Made by a program: the position numbers and the translations under genes. Positions 8,897 through 16,851 of a stretch of DNA of 64,000 nucleotides are shown here, piece after piece. The notes under the pieces were generated by a model that was not told where the DNA came from, did not search any database, and saw only the letters and a program-made list of their open reading frames with translations. The stretch is from Alphaproteobacteria bacterium. Its GTDB lineage: Bacteria; Pseudomonadota; Alphaproteobacteria; Micropepsales; Micropepsaceae. The stretch spans positions 1 through 64,000 of the forward strand of contig JAFKEW010000062.1 of assembly GCA_017308375.1 (NCBI GenBank), in the 5' to 3' direction. Numbering within the stretch: the stretch's first letter is position 1; every line of letters starts with the position of its first letter.

Positions 8897-8911
8897 TTAA
8901 CCGTGCGTAAA
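8897..8911. promoter_or_regulatory. CtrA-like box (one mismatch) in the TPR gene / flbT divergent gap
   Basis: TTAA (8897-8900), N7, TAAA (8908-8911) departs from the CtrA consensus in one base. It lies in the 153-bp gap between the divergent TPR-glycosyltransferase (start 8852) and flbT (start 9006), a natural place for shared control. Short one-mismatch sites occur by chance, so support is modest. Confidence 0.3.
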
Positions 8912-9005
8912 TAGCGCGTATTGCAAGGGTTTCCTTAACCATTCCCGTTGAGGATGCGGCAGGCAGATTTGTGGTCGTATGACCCTTGCGCATGGAGGCG
9001 CCGCA

Positions 9006-9431
9006 ATGCCGCTGAAACTTTCGTTGAAGCCGGGCGAGAAGTTCGTCCTGAACGGTGCGGTGCTGGCCAATGGCGACAAGCGCACCAGCCTTGTGCTTCA
9101 GAACAAGGCGAGTGTTCTGCGTGAAAAGGATATCATGCAGGCGGAAGATGCCAATACACCGGCCAGGCGCATCTATTTTCCCATCATGATGCTGTATCTC
9201 GATCCCGATGACAGCGAGACCTATTACAATGATTTCGCGCTTCGGATGACGCAGTTCATGGGCGCGGTCACCAGCCCGGACGCGCTTGCGGTGTGTGTGG
9301 AAATCAGCCGCGATGTGATGGCCGGCGCCTATTACAAGGCGCTGATGGCATGCCGGAAATTGTTTGAGTTTGAGCAGGAGCGGTTGCGTTATGAGCTTTC
9401 AAGCCTACCAAAACACGCAGCGAATTACTGA
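9006..9431 (+). CDS. flbT: Flagellar biosynthesis repressor FlbT
   Basis: FlbT is an alphaproteobacterial post-transcriptional regulator that in Caulobacter acts on the 5' leader of flagellin mRNA, holding back synthesis until the hook is complete. The 141-residue protein begins MPLKLSLKPGEKFVLNGAV and contains RRIYFPIMMLYLDP, both typical of the family. The ATG at 9006 is selected over an upstream in-frame start because GGAGG (8994-8998) is correctly spaced. The next gene, flaF, overlaps its 3' end by 41 bp, so the pair is translationally linked. Confidence 0.92.
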   Translation: MPLKLSLKPGEKFVLNGAVLANGDKRTSLVLQNKASVLREKDIMQAEDANTPARRIYFPIMMLYLDPDDSETYYNDFALRMTQFMGAVTSPDALAVCVEISRDVMAGAYYKALMACRKLFEFEQERLRYELSSLPKHAANY

Positions 9432-9741
9432 AGATCCGCGCCAGACGGAATACCGCCTGTTCGGTCAGGTAACCGGTGCGTTGATCGAAGCGCAGCGGGT
9501 GCAGGCAACCGGCGGACCGCTGATGGAAGCGATCGACTGGAACCGGCGGGTGTGGAGTGCGCTCGCCAATGATTGCAGGGACGATCGCAACCGCCTGCCG
9601 GAACAGGTGCGGGCGCAAATCATCTCGCTTTCGCTTTTCATCACCAGATATTCCAAACGCGTCACGCGCGAAGGCGCGCCGATGGAGCCGCTGATCGAAA
9701 TCAACCGCTCGATCATGCAGGGGCTGGCAGGCGCGGCCTGA
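9391..9741 (+). CDS. flaF: Flagellar biosynthesis regulator FlaF
   Basis: FlaF works with FlbT in alphaproteobacteria to couple flagellin synthesis and export to assembly. The 116-residue protein starts MSFQAYQNTQRITEDPRQTE and ends with the conserved helical segment SLSLFITRYSKRV and LIEINRSIMQGL. The chosen ATG lies within flbT in another frame and is preceded by CAGGAG. A rho-independent terminator follows 25 bp after the stop, so flbT-flaF is a two-gene unit separate from the flagellins. Confidence 0.92.
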   Translation: MSFQAYQNTQRITEDPRQTEYRLFGQVTGALIEAQRVQATGGPLMEAIDWNRRVWSALANDCRDDRNRLPEQVRAQIISLSLFITRYSKRVTREGAPMEPLIEINRSIMQGLAGAA

Positions 9742-9766
9742 ACTTTCCAATCCTGGTTCGTAAGGA

Positions 9767-9793
9767 AACCGGCATCGCGAGGTGCCGGTTTTT
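9767..9793 (+). terminator. Rho-independent terminator after flaF
   Basis: AACCGGCA (9767-9774) pairs with TGCCGGTT (9783-9790) around an 8-nt loop, followed by a T-run (9789-9793). The structure lies just after the flaF stop and separates the regulatory pair from the flagellin transcription unit. Confidence 0.8.
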
Positions 9794-9961
9794 GCTTGTC
9801 CGGTTCGCGCCGGCCTTTCTCACCGTGCTGTTCATGGCGGTTCCCTGTGTTGCCCTGTCCGGATTTGCCTGTGGGTAGTTTCTGCCTGCCCGGCCACGCC
9901 GCGGCGCCGAATAAATGTCAGTAAGATCAAATACTTATGAAATATCCGGATAGGCCGGAGG

Positions 9962-9978
9962 TTGGCATGGCGGTTGCG
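9962..9978 (+). promoter_or_regulatory. Sigma-54 promoter of the first flagellin gene
   Basis: The sequence TTGGCATGGCGGTTGCG matches the -24/-12 consensus YTGGCACG-N4-TTGCW at all but two positions, with GG (9964-9965) and GC (9976-9977) separated by exactly ten bases. Transcription would begin near 9989, about 67 nt before the flagellin ATG at 10056, leaving a leader long enough for FlbT-type control. Confidence 0.8.
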
Positions 9979-10055
9979 AAGACGAACTGCGGGCCATTGG
10001 TGCCCCATGGCGGCAGAACGCTGGCACGCCACCAGAACGGTTCGGAGAAACCACG

Positions 10056-10880
10056 ATGCTTACTGTGAATACCAATGTCGGCGCGATGATTGCGCTACAG
10101 TATCTCAACAAGACCAATGCCCAGCTGCAGGAAACGCAGAATGCGGTCAATACGGGCCTGAAGGTTTCGTCCGCCAAGGACGACGGGGCGACATTCGCCA
10201 TTGCGCAGAATATGCGGGGCGATGTTGCGGGCTACTCCGCGGTAAAGGACAGCCTGAACCGGGGAATGTCCGCGGTCGATGTTGCGCTTTCTGCGGGGCA
10301 GTCGATCTCGGACCTGATGATTGAAATGAAGCAGAAGGCACTGGCCGCGTCGGACCAATCGCTCGACACGGCAAGCCGGCAGGCGCTGAACGAGGACTTT
10401 CAGTCCTACCGTGACCAGATCACCTCGATCATATCCAATGCCGTGTTCAACAATTTCAATCTGATCGACGGCTCCACCGCAAAGATCAGCGCACTCGCCT
10501 CTTCCGACGGCGCGCGCAAGATTACCGTACAGGCCGAAAATATGAACCTGTCCGGCTCCATCATCACCATCACCTCCACGGCATCGATCTCAACGCAGGC
10601 CAAGGCGTCTGCGATGATCGGGACTGTCGAGGCGTCATTGACCAACATCAACGGCGCGCTTGCGCGACTGTCGAGCGGCGGGAAGAAATTCTCGATCCAG
10701 GTCGATTTCGTGCAAAAGTTGTCCGACACGGTCACCGCCGGTCTCGGCAATCTGGTCGATGCGGACATGGCGGAGGAAAGTGCAAAGCTGCAATCCCTTC
10801 AGGTCAAGCAGCAGCTTGGCGTACAGGCCTTGTCGATCGCCAATTCCTCGCCGCAGGTCATCCTCTCGCTCTTCCATTAG
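10056..10880 (+). CDS. Flagellin (first of two paralogues)
   Basis: This 274-residue flagellin begins MLTVNTNVGAMIALQYLNKT and ends QLGVQALSIANSSPQVILSL, the coiled N- and C-terminal D0/D1 helices that pack into the filament. The short central region (about residues 130-190) is rich in Ser, Thr and Ala and would be the surface-exposed part and likely glycosylation target. It is the same length as the second flagellin and closely similar along its length. A GGAGA ribosome site precedes the ATG; a sigma-54 promoter lies upstream and a terminator directly downstream, so it is monocistronic. Confidence 0.95.
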   Translation: MLTVNTNVGAMIALQYLNKTNAQLQETQNAVNTGLKVSSAKDDGATFAIAQNMRGDVAGYSAVKDSLNRGMSAVDVALSAGQSISDLMIEMKQKALAASDQSLDTASRQALNEDFQSYRDQITSIISNAVFNNFNLIDGSTAKISALASSDGARKITVQAENMNLSGSIITITSTASISTQAKASAMIGTVEASLTNINGALARLSSGGKKFSIQVDFVQKLSDTVTAGLGNLVDADMAEESAKLQSLQVKQQLGVQALSIANSSPQVILSLFH

Positions 10881-10907
10881 ACGAAAGGCGGGCAAACCGG
10901 TTGAAGA

Positions 10908-10934
10908 ACGGCGGGGCAATGCCCCGCCGTTTTT
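10908..10934 (+). terminator. Rho-independent terminator after first flagellin
   Basis: ACGGCGGGGCA (10908-10918) and TGCCCCGCCGT (10920-10930) form an 11-bp stem with almost no spare loop, so the innermost pairs probably open, followed by a T-run to 10934. It closes the first flagellin unit. Confidence 0.85.
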
Positions 10935-11084
10935 CGTTCACGGCACATTTTTCCCAGTGGCCCGGCAAAAATTGCCCAGCCCGGCAATTCCTTCCCGGCT
11001 TTGGCCGGATTTGGCAATATTCTGTTTAGGCAAAAATTTCTGGGTCGGCTGGGTAAAAGAAACTTAGCCATCCGTAAACGCCGC

Positions 11085-11101
11085 GCGGCACGGGCCTTGC
11101 C
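11085..11101 (+). promoter_or_regulatory. Sigma-54 promoter of the second flagellin gene
   Basis: The core GGCACGGGCCTTGC is a perfect -24/-12 element: GG at 11087-11088 and GC at 11099-11100 are ten bases apart and both GGCACG and TTGC are intact. The predicted start near 11112 gives a leader of about 60 nt before the ATG at 11172. The flanking positions differ from the extended consensus. Confidence 0.8.
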
Positions 11102-11171
11102 TTGGCTGATGCGGGGGCAAAACGCCTCCAGAGCAAAATGCTCGATCTCATACGCCAGAACGGAGGCAAGA

Positions 11172-11996
11172 ATGCTTAGCGTAAATACCAATGTCGGCGC
11201 GATGGTTGCGCTGCAATACCTCAACAAGACCAATGCCCAGCTGCAGCAGACCCAGAACGCCATCAACACCGGCCTGAAAGTTGCCACAGCGAAAGATGAC
11301 GGTTCGACCTTCGCCATCGCGCAGAACATGCGCGGCGACGTGGCCGGCTATTCTGCCGTTTCGTCTTCACTCAGCCGCGGCATTTCATCGGTCGACGTGG
11401 CGATGTCCGCCGGTCAGTCGATCTCCGACCTGCTCATCACCATGAAGCAGAAAGCTTTGGCCGCGTCTGACGCATCGCTGGATACCGCCAGCCGCAATGC
11501 GCTGAACGAAGACTTCGTGTCCTATCGCGATCAGATCTCGACCATCGTGTCCAACGCGGTGTTCAACGGCTTCAACCTGATCGACGGGTCGACCGGCCAG
11601 ATCACTGCGCTGGCCTCTTCGGACGGTGCAAAGCACATCACCGTCAGTGCGGAGAACATGAGCCTTGGCGGTTCCGTCGTGACTGTTGCCGCAACCGGCT
11701 CCATCTCGACGCAGGGCTCTGCCTCGACGATGATTTCGACCATCGAAAGCTCCATCACCAACGTGAACGCGGCGCTTGCGCGGCTTTCCAGCGGTGCGAA
11801 GAAGTTTTCGATCCAGGCCGACTTCGTCCAGAAGCTGTCCGATACACTGACGGCCGGTATCGGCAACCTGGTCGATGCCGACATGGCGTCGGAAAGCGCC
11901 ATGTTGCAGTCCCTGCAGGTCAAGCAGCAGCTTGGCGTGCAGGCGTTGTCGATCGCGAACTCTTCGCCGTCGATCACGCTCTCCTTGTTCCGGTAA
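11172..11996 (+). CDS. Flagellin (second paralogue)
   Basis: A 274-residue flagellin beginning MLSVNTNVGAMVALQYLNKT and ending ALSIANSSPSITLSLFR. It aligns end to end with the flagellin at 10056-10880, with differences concentrated in the central Ser/Thr-rich part, so the two arose by tandem duplication. GGAGG sits directly ahead of the ATG. Promoter, leader and terminator are its own. Having two separately promoted flagellins fits filaments built of several flagellins, as in Caulobacter. Confidence 0.95.
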   Translation: MLSVNTNVGAMVALQYLNKTNAQLQQTQNAINTGLKVATAKDDGSTFAIAQNMRGDVAGYSAVSSSLSRGISSVDVAMSAGQSISDLLITMKQKALAASDASLDTASRNALNEDFVSYRDQISTIVSNAVFNGFNLIDGSTGQITALASSDGAKHITVSAENMSLGGSVVTVAATGSISTQGSASTMISTIESSITNVNAALARLSSGAKKFSIQADFVQKLSDTLTAGIGNLVDADMASESAMLQSLQVKQQLGVQALSIANSSPSITLSLFR

Positions 11997-12004
11997 GCAA
12001 ACTT

Positions 12005-12035
12005 GCGGCGGGGTTCGCGCCCCGCCGCATTTTTT
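12005..12035 (+). terminator. Rho-independent terminator after second flagellin
   Basis: GCGGCGGGG (12005-12013) and CCCCGCCGC (12020-12028) form a perfect 9-bp stem with a 6-nt loop, followed by ATTTTTT. It lies 8 bp after the flagellin stop. Confidence 0.85.
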
Positions 12036-12131
12036 CCGGCTTCAGGGCCGTGATGCACCCCGGGCGTTCGGGGTTCGTATGGTGGGTATCGAACAATACA
12101 AAGTGGAGATGCAGGGCGGGAAGCGCGTTCC

Positions 12132-12461
12132 ATGGTCGATGCCGTCTCAACAGCGATTTTCGCGACTGGGGGCGAGGCGACGCCAAGCCGGAACGGGGGG
12201 CACCCGCCCGCATCATCCACAATTGTTTCAAATACGGCGCAAGCCGCCGCGTCTCCCGGCACGCCGGACCCCGGCCCCGCACGGCCGGCACCGGAGATGC
12301 AGCTTGAAATCACGCGCAACGATGCCATCGGCGCGTTTATCTACACCCTGATCGACAAGAAGAGCGGCGAAATCGTTCGCCAATGGCCGACCGAGCAGAT
12401 GGTCAAGATGCGCGAATATTTTGCCGCGCATGGGCTTCAGATGCTCGATAAGAACGTCTGA
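12132..12461 (+). CDS. flaG: FlaG family flagellar protein
   Basis: The last 50 residues of this 109-residue protein carry the FlaG/YvyC signature: AFIYTLIDKKSGEIVRQWP followed by a short helix ending the domain. The first half is Pro/Ala/Ser-rich and probably disordered. In other bacteria FlaG proteins influence filament length and interact with the flagellin or cap system. It follows the flagellin terminator by about 100 bp, so it needs its own promoter or read-through; none is obvious. The start at 12132 is the first ATG and could be shorter. Confidence 0.75.
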   Translation: MVDAVSTAIFATGGEATPSRNGGHPPASSTIVSNTAQAAASPGTPDPGPARPAPEMQLEITRNDAIGAFIYTLIDKKSGEIVRQWPTEQMVKMREYFAAHGLQMLDKNV

Positions 12462-12478
12462 CTTCGGAAGCCCGGTTT

Positions 12479-13714
12479 TCAGAAGCCGAGCCTGCGCGAA
12501 AGCGCCTGAACCACGCGAACGACCTCCGCCTCCGTCATCGCTGCGAACAGCGGCAGACTCAGCGCACGTTCGTAATAGCGGTCGGCACCGGGCAAATGGG
12601 CCACGCCGTAACGCTGCGCGTAATAGGGCTGCCGGTGAACGGGGAAGTAATGCACCTGTGTGCCGATGCCGTCTTCAGCCAATGCCCGCATCAATGCCGC
12701 GCGTGTGATACCGGCAGCCTCGAAATCGATCCGAACGGCATATAGATGCCAGGCGGGCAGGCACGGCCGTGTCCGGCATAACGGGCGGACAATGGGGCCA
12801 AGGGCTGCCAGGTGAAAATCGTAATGCGCGGCGAGTGCGCGGCGGCGGGCGACAAAGCGGCCCAGCTTGCGCAATTGCGAGGTGCCGAGCGCGCATTGCA
12901 TATCGTTCGCCCGCCAATTGAATTCGGGCTCCGCCATTTCGTAGTACCACGGATTGGCAAGGCCGTCGGCGCCGAACGCATCCGCCAGATTGTGGAACTG
13001 GCCGGGGTCGCGCGTCATGCCGTGATTGCGCGCGCGTTGCAGGCGTTGCGCCATGGCGGGGTCGTTCGTGGTAACGGCACCGCCTTCTCCCATCGCAATG
13101 GTCTTGACCGGGTGGAATGAAAACACCGTCAGATCGCTGAACGCGTTGGCGCCGATGGGAACGACAGTACCGTCGCCCGCGATATAGGCGGTTCCCAATG
13201 CGTGACAGGCATCGTCCACAATGCGGGCACCGTGGGCGCGTGCAATCGCGCAGATCTCTTCCAGGCGACCGCATTGCCCGTTCAGATGGACGTTGAAAAC
13301 CGCGTCGGCGGAGCCGGCCCGTTTCAACGCCTCCAGCAGATCTTCGGGGCGCATCAGGCCGGTTTCGGGATCGACATCGGCGAAGACGATTTCGGCGCCG
13401 TTCATATGCGGCGCGTTGGCGGTGGCGAGAAAGGTGAGGGCGGGCACGATCACTTTCGTTCCGGGGCCGAGGTTCAGCGCGCGCGCCGCCATGTGCAATG
13501 CGGCGGTGCCGTTGGCGCAGACCACGGCCTCGCGTGCCTGAACCGTGCGTGCCAGCGCCGCTTCGAAGCGGGAGACGAAAGGGCCGGTGGTCAGGAAATC
13601 GCTGCGCAGGGCCTCGGCCACCGCGGCAACGTCATCATCTTCGATCAGCTGGCGGCCATAGGGAAGAAACGGCTCAACCGGTTTGGCCGCCGCGGCTTTC
13701 AGCGCGCGGCCCAT
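12479..13714 (-). CDS. pseC: UDP-4-amino-4,6-dideoxy-N-acetyl-beta-L-altrosamine transaminase
   Basis: PseC is the PLP-dependent aminotransferase of the second step of pseudaminic acid synthesis. The 411-residue protein is a DegT/DnrJ/EryC1 enzyme: LPYGRQLIEDDDVAAV at the N-terminus, ANGTAALHMAARAL, IVDDACHALG, and FSFHPVKTIAMGEGG with the PLP lysine. QVHYFPVHRQPYY near the C-terminus is typical of PseC. Its ATG overlaps the pseB stop (TGATG), so the two are translationally coupled. Confidence 0.88.
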   Translation of the reverse strand: MGRALKAAAAKPVEPFLPYGRQLIEDDDVAAVAEALRSDFLTTGPFVSRFEAALARTVQAREAVVCANGTAALHMAARALNLGPGTKVIVPALTFLATANAPHMNGAEIVFADVDPETGLMRPEDLLEALKRAGSADAVFNVHLNGQCGRLEEICAIARAHGARIVDDACHALGTAYIAGDGTVVPIGANAFSDLTVFSFHPVKTIAMGEGGAVTTNDPAMAQRLQRARNHGMTRDPGQFHNLADAFGADGLANPWYYEMAEPEFNWRANDMQCALGTSQLRKLGRFVARRRALAAHYDFHLAALGPIVRPLCRTRPCLPAWHLYAVRIDFEAAGITRAALMRALAEDGIGTQVHYFPVHRQPYYAQRYGVAHLPGADRYYERALSLPLFAAMTEAEVVRVVQALSRRLGF

Positions 13715-14844
13715 CAGGCAATGGCCTGCGCCAGAAGCATCTGCAAGCCCCGCGCATCCAGCCGTTCGGGGTTGCTGTCGCTCGAATAGGCGAACCCTTC
13801 GGCCACGGGCTGGGCGCCGCGATTGAGATAAGCTTCGCGCGCCGCCGCCGCGAAACTCGCCAGGATCACAAAGCGGTCGTCGAGTTCCACCGTGCAGCGG
13901 GAATCGTCGGCCGGGATCATGGTTTCGTGCAGCTTCTCGCCGGGGCGGACCCCCACAATCTTCTGCTTCAGCGCCGGGCCGATCAGATGTGCCAGATCGC
14001 AGATCGTGGTCGAGGCGATCTTGGGGACGAAGATTTCACCACCGCGTGTCATCTCCATGCTGGAGAGAACGAAGTTCACCCCTTGCGTCAGCGTGATCCA
14101 GAACCGGGTCATTCGTTCATCGGTGATCGGCAGGCTGTCGGCGCCGTCCTCGGCCAGCTTGCGGAAGAACGGCACCACACTGCCGCGGGAGCCGAACACA
14201 TTGCCATAGCGCACCACGGCGAAGCGTGTGCCGTCCGCGCCGGACAGATTGTTGGCGGCCACGAAAATCTTGTCGGAGGCGAGCTTCGATGCGCCGTACA
14301 GGTTGACCGGATTGGCGGCCTTGTCGGTGGATAGCGCGATCACCTTGCGCACATTGCGGCGAAGGGCGGCATAGACCACATTTTCGGCCCCGAAAACATT
14401 GGTGCGAATGCATTCAAACGGATTGTATTCGGCCGTCGGCACCTGTTTCAGGGCGGCGGCGTGAATCACATAATCGATCTCGCGCATCGCCAGTTCCAGA
14501 CGGTCGCGGTCGCGCACATCGCCGATGAAGAAGCGCATGAAGGGATATTGTTCCTGCGGGAAGAGCTGTTGCATCTCATATTGCTTGAGTTCGTCGCGCG
14601 AGAAGATCACCAGCCGCTTCGGGCGATAACGCTCGATCACCGTCTTGACGAAATGCTTGCCGAAGGAGCCGGTGCCGCCGGTGACCAGAACCGCCTTGTC
14701 GTTCAGGTCGAGCCAGGGCTGGGTGAAATCCCGAAGCAAGGGTTCTTCAACGTCCGCGGCAGCATTGGCCTTTGGGCGAATGATCTTGACGGCGCTTTGC
14801 GGCATGGAAGTCTGAATCCGGATTTGGCTGAGCAATGTTTGCAA
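13714..14844 (-). CDS. pseB: UDP-N-acetylglucosamine 4,6-dehydratase (inverting)
   Basis: PseB starts the pseudaminic acid pathway by dehydrating and C5-epimerising UDP-GlcNAc. The 376-residue protein has about 50 extra N-terminal residues before VLVTGGTGSFGKHFV, the Rossmann glycine motif. FSRDELKQYEMQQLFP, VIHAAALKQVPTAEYNP and STDKAANPVNLYGASKL carry the hallmark catalytic Lys and altered SDR triad of this family. The N-terminal extension is unusual; an internal start such as a later ATG would remove part of it. It leads the pseBC pair. Confidence 0.9.
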   Translation of the reverse strand: MQTLLSQIRIQTSMPQSAVKIIRPKANAAADVEEPLLRDFTQPWLDLNDKAVLVTGGTGSFGKHFVKTVIERYRPKRLVIFSRDELKQYEMQQLFPQEQYPFMRFFIGDVRDRDRLELAMREIDYVIHAAALKQVPTAEYNPFECIRTNVFGAENVVYAALRRNVRKVIALSTDKAANPVNLYGASKLASDKIFVAANNLSGADGTRFAVVRYGNVFGSRGSVVPFFRKLAEDGADSLPITDERMTRFWITLTQGVNFVLSSMEMTRGGEIFVPKIASTTICDLAHLIGPALKQKIVGVRPGEKLHETMIPADDSRCTVELDDRFVILASFAAAAREAYLNRGAQPVAEGFAYSSDSNPERLDARGLQMLLAQAIA

Positions 14845-14851
14845 AACACCC

Positions 14852-14866
14852 TTAACAAGGGCTTAT
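14852..14866. promoter_or_regulatory. CtrA-like box (one mismatch) ahead of pseB
   Basis: TTAA (14852-14855), N7, TTAT (14863-14866) differs by one base from the CtrA consensus and begins 7 bp before the pseB start. It overlaps the 3' end of the GH57 gene, so it would provide an internal promoter for pseBC within the leftward cluster. Motif evidence only. Confidence 0.25.
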
Positions 14867-16851
14867 GGTAACGCAGCATTTACGCTGAAACGGAAACGCC
14901 GGGGCCCATCGCGATAAGGGGAGGGCTTGCGCGTTTCGTCGAGTTCGAGGGCCGAAAGCTGAAGCTGGCAGAACAGGCTGCCGCCGGCCGCGCGGTGATG
15001 CAGAAGGCCAAGCAGGGGGGCTGTCTGCCGGTTCACCTCGATGCGGATGCGGTTCTCGCGGTCGCCAAGCTCCGCCCAGCCTTCGGTCATACCGAAGCCG
15101 TAAGAGGCCGAAACCAGAAACGAGACCGGCGCACCGTGGTCCACGGTCTGCCCGGCAAGGGCATAAGTCTCGCTCTCCCTGCCGCCATTGTGGGTGACAA
15201 GCGACAGGGCGTCCCAATCCACATGCTTCGGCAGCACGGTGAAATGGCCAAGGCGCAGGCTGCCGCGGCCCCAATCGGCCCAATGAAAAGTGATGTCGAA
15301 ATCCACCCGAGGGCTTCGGGCATGGAAACGCAGGCGCTTTTCGATCGGGCCATTGGGCGTTGGAATGGTGGCGGCAATCAGCCGGTCGCCATTGTTGTCG
15401 CTCCAAAGCTTCGCGTCGCACCATTCCAGATCGGTGATTTTGGGTTCGCCCGGCGCCTCGAACACGCAATCGCCCGTGTACCAATCGGCCTGCAAGGCAA
15501 TGTCGTCGAAATGGCCGTGTGACAGGCCGCCAAGGATCGGCGCTTTGTGACCGCGAAAGCGCAAGGTGTGGATCGCCATGCCACGGCGCCGGTCCAGCGT
15601 TGCCGCCAGCATCGGTGTTTCGATCTCGAGATAGCGCCCTTCGCACGGCTTCGCACTGGCCGGTGGATCGGAAAGCGGTATCGGCTGCCTGCCGTAATGA
15701 TGATCGCAGCGCGCCAGCCGCCCGCAAAAGGCCTGCCAGCGCGCATCGGTGATGTGGGTGCGAAAATCACTCGACCACAGATAGCAAAGCTCTTTCCAAG
15801 CTGTATCGGGTGTGTTCTGCGCGACAAGGCCGTGATAGATGCGCTCGCAGGCGGCATTGATCGCGATGTCGTCGCGCCCCGTCACCGCCCAGCGGGAGAG
15901 ATTGTATTTGCGCTGTTTCTTGACCGGCACGGGGCAAGCCGCCGATTCAAGCCGCAAGCTCTGTTCCGCATGCGGTGCGCCGTTCAGGGCCAGTGCGCCC
16001 GACGGTGCCAACCACGCGTAAGCCGTGTCGGCTTTGATCGCGGCGAAGGCGGCGCCCAGCGTCTCCCACTCCTTGCCGCCACCGTTTTCCTCTTCGGTGC
16101 GGTAGCGGCCGGGGCGGAAGCCGAACACTTCGGCATCGCTGGCGTATAAGCAAAGTGTGCGTGGCGTTTTGCCGATGCGGGCGGCAAGCCAGGACAGATA
16201 ATCCGCCGCTGTCAGGTCGCCATGGGCCAGCCGTTGCAGCTTTTGAAACGCAACCGTGCTGGTCCACAAAAGTGCGATGCTGCGCCCATCGGCACCCAAT
16301 GCCCGCTGCGGCAGATAACGGGTTTCGGCCGGCCATTCGGGGTGGTGGACGGCGGGGTTATCCCAGTCCATCAGAATGGCGCGGTATCCGGCATCACAGT
16401 AAAGCCCGACGAGTCCGGCCGAATAGGCCTGTTCATTGACCAGCGCCAGTTGCGGCCGCACGCCCAGAAGCCGCTCATAAATTTCGTTGCCGATGCGCAG
16501 ATTGGCTTCGCTGACGCGCGCCGGCACCAGCGGGCCGATGATCTGCGCATAGCCGGAGCCGATGAGTTCGATCCGGCCCGCTCCGATCAGGGCTTTCGCT
16601 TCGGCGATCCACGCGGGATCGCGCGCGGCGATTTCTTCCAGCGTGTAGCCGGTTAGTTCCACGCCGATCGGGCCGTGATCGCGCGCCAGCCGCAACAGCG
16701 GCCAATAGCAGTTTGAAATCACATCGCCGCGGCGGTCTTCCGCGATGGAGGAAAAGGCGAGGTTGAGGTGAAACAGCGCGAACAGCCCAAGCGTTGCGGC
16801 CGCATCGCCGTCCGCCACTTTTTCGGAGGGTGAGGGCAGCGGCACGTTCAT
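14863..16851 (-). CDS. Glycoside hydrolase family 57-like protein
   Basis: This 662-residue protein resembles GH57 enzymes: LFALFHLNLAFSSI at the start, a TIM-barrel-like region with ELTGYTLEEIAARDP, ELIGSGYAQIIGPLVP and LVNEQAYSAGLVGLYCDAGY, then LYASDAEVFGFRPGRY near residue 235, which corresponds to the GH57 acidic motif. The C-terminal half is beta-rich. GH57 enzymes act on alpha-glucans and related glycans, but proteins of this type also sit in glycosylation clusters with unknown roles. It overlaps the ATP-grasp gene by 4 bp. Catalytic competence is not proven by sequence. Confidence 0.7.
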   Translation of the reverse strand: MNVPLPSPSEKVADGDAAATLGLFALFHLNLAFSSIAEDRRGDVISNCYWPLLRLARDHGPIGVELTGYTLEEIAARDPAWIAEAKALIGAGRIELIGSGYAQIIGPLVPARVSEANLRIGNEIYERLLGVRPQLALVNEQAYSAGLVGLYCDAGYRAILMDWDNPAVHHPEWPAETRYLPQRALGADGRSIALLWTSTVAFQKLQRLAHGDLTAADYLSWLAARIGKTPRTLCLYASDAEVFGFRPGRYRTEEENGGGKEWETLGAAFAAIKADTAYAWLAPSGALALNGAPHAEQSLRLESAACPVPVKKQRKYNLSRWAVTGRDDIAINAACERIYHGLVAQNTPDTAWKELCYLWSSDFRTHITDARWQAFCGRLARCDHHYGRQPIPLSDPPASAKPCEGRYLEIETPMLAATLDRRRGMAIHTLRFRGHKAPILGGLSHGHFDDIALQADWYTGDCVFEAPGEPKITDLEWCDAKLWSDNNGDRLIAATIPTPNGPIEKRLRFHARSPRVDFDITFHWADWGRGSLRLGHFTVLPKHVDWDALSLVTHNGGRESETYALAGQTVDHGAPVSFLVSASYGFGMTEGWAELGDRENRIRIEVNRQTAPLLGLLHHRAAGGSLFCQLQLSALELDETRKPSPYRDGPRRFRFSVNAALP

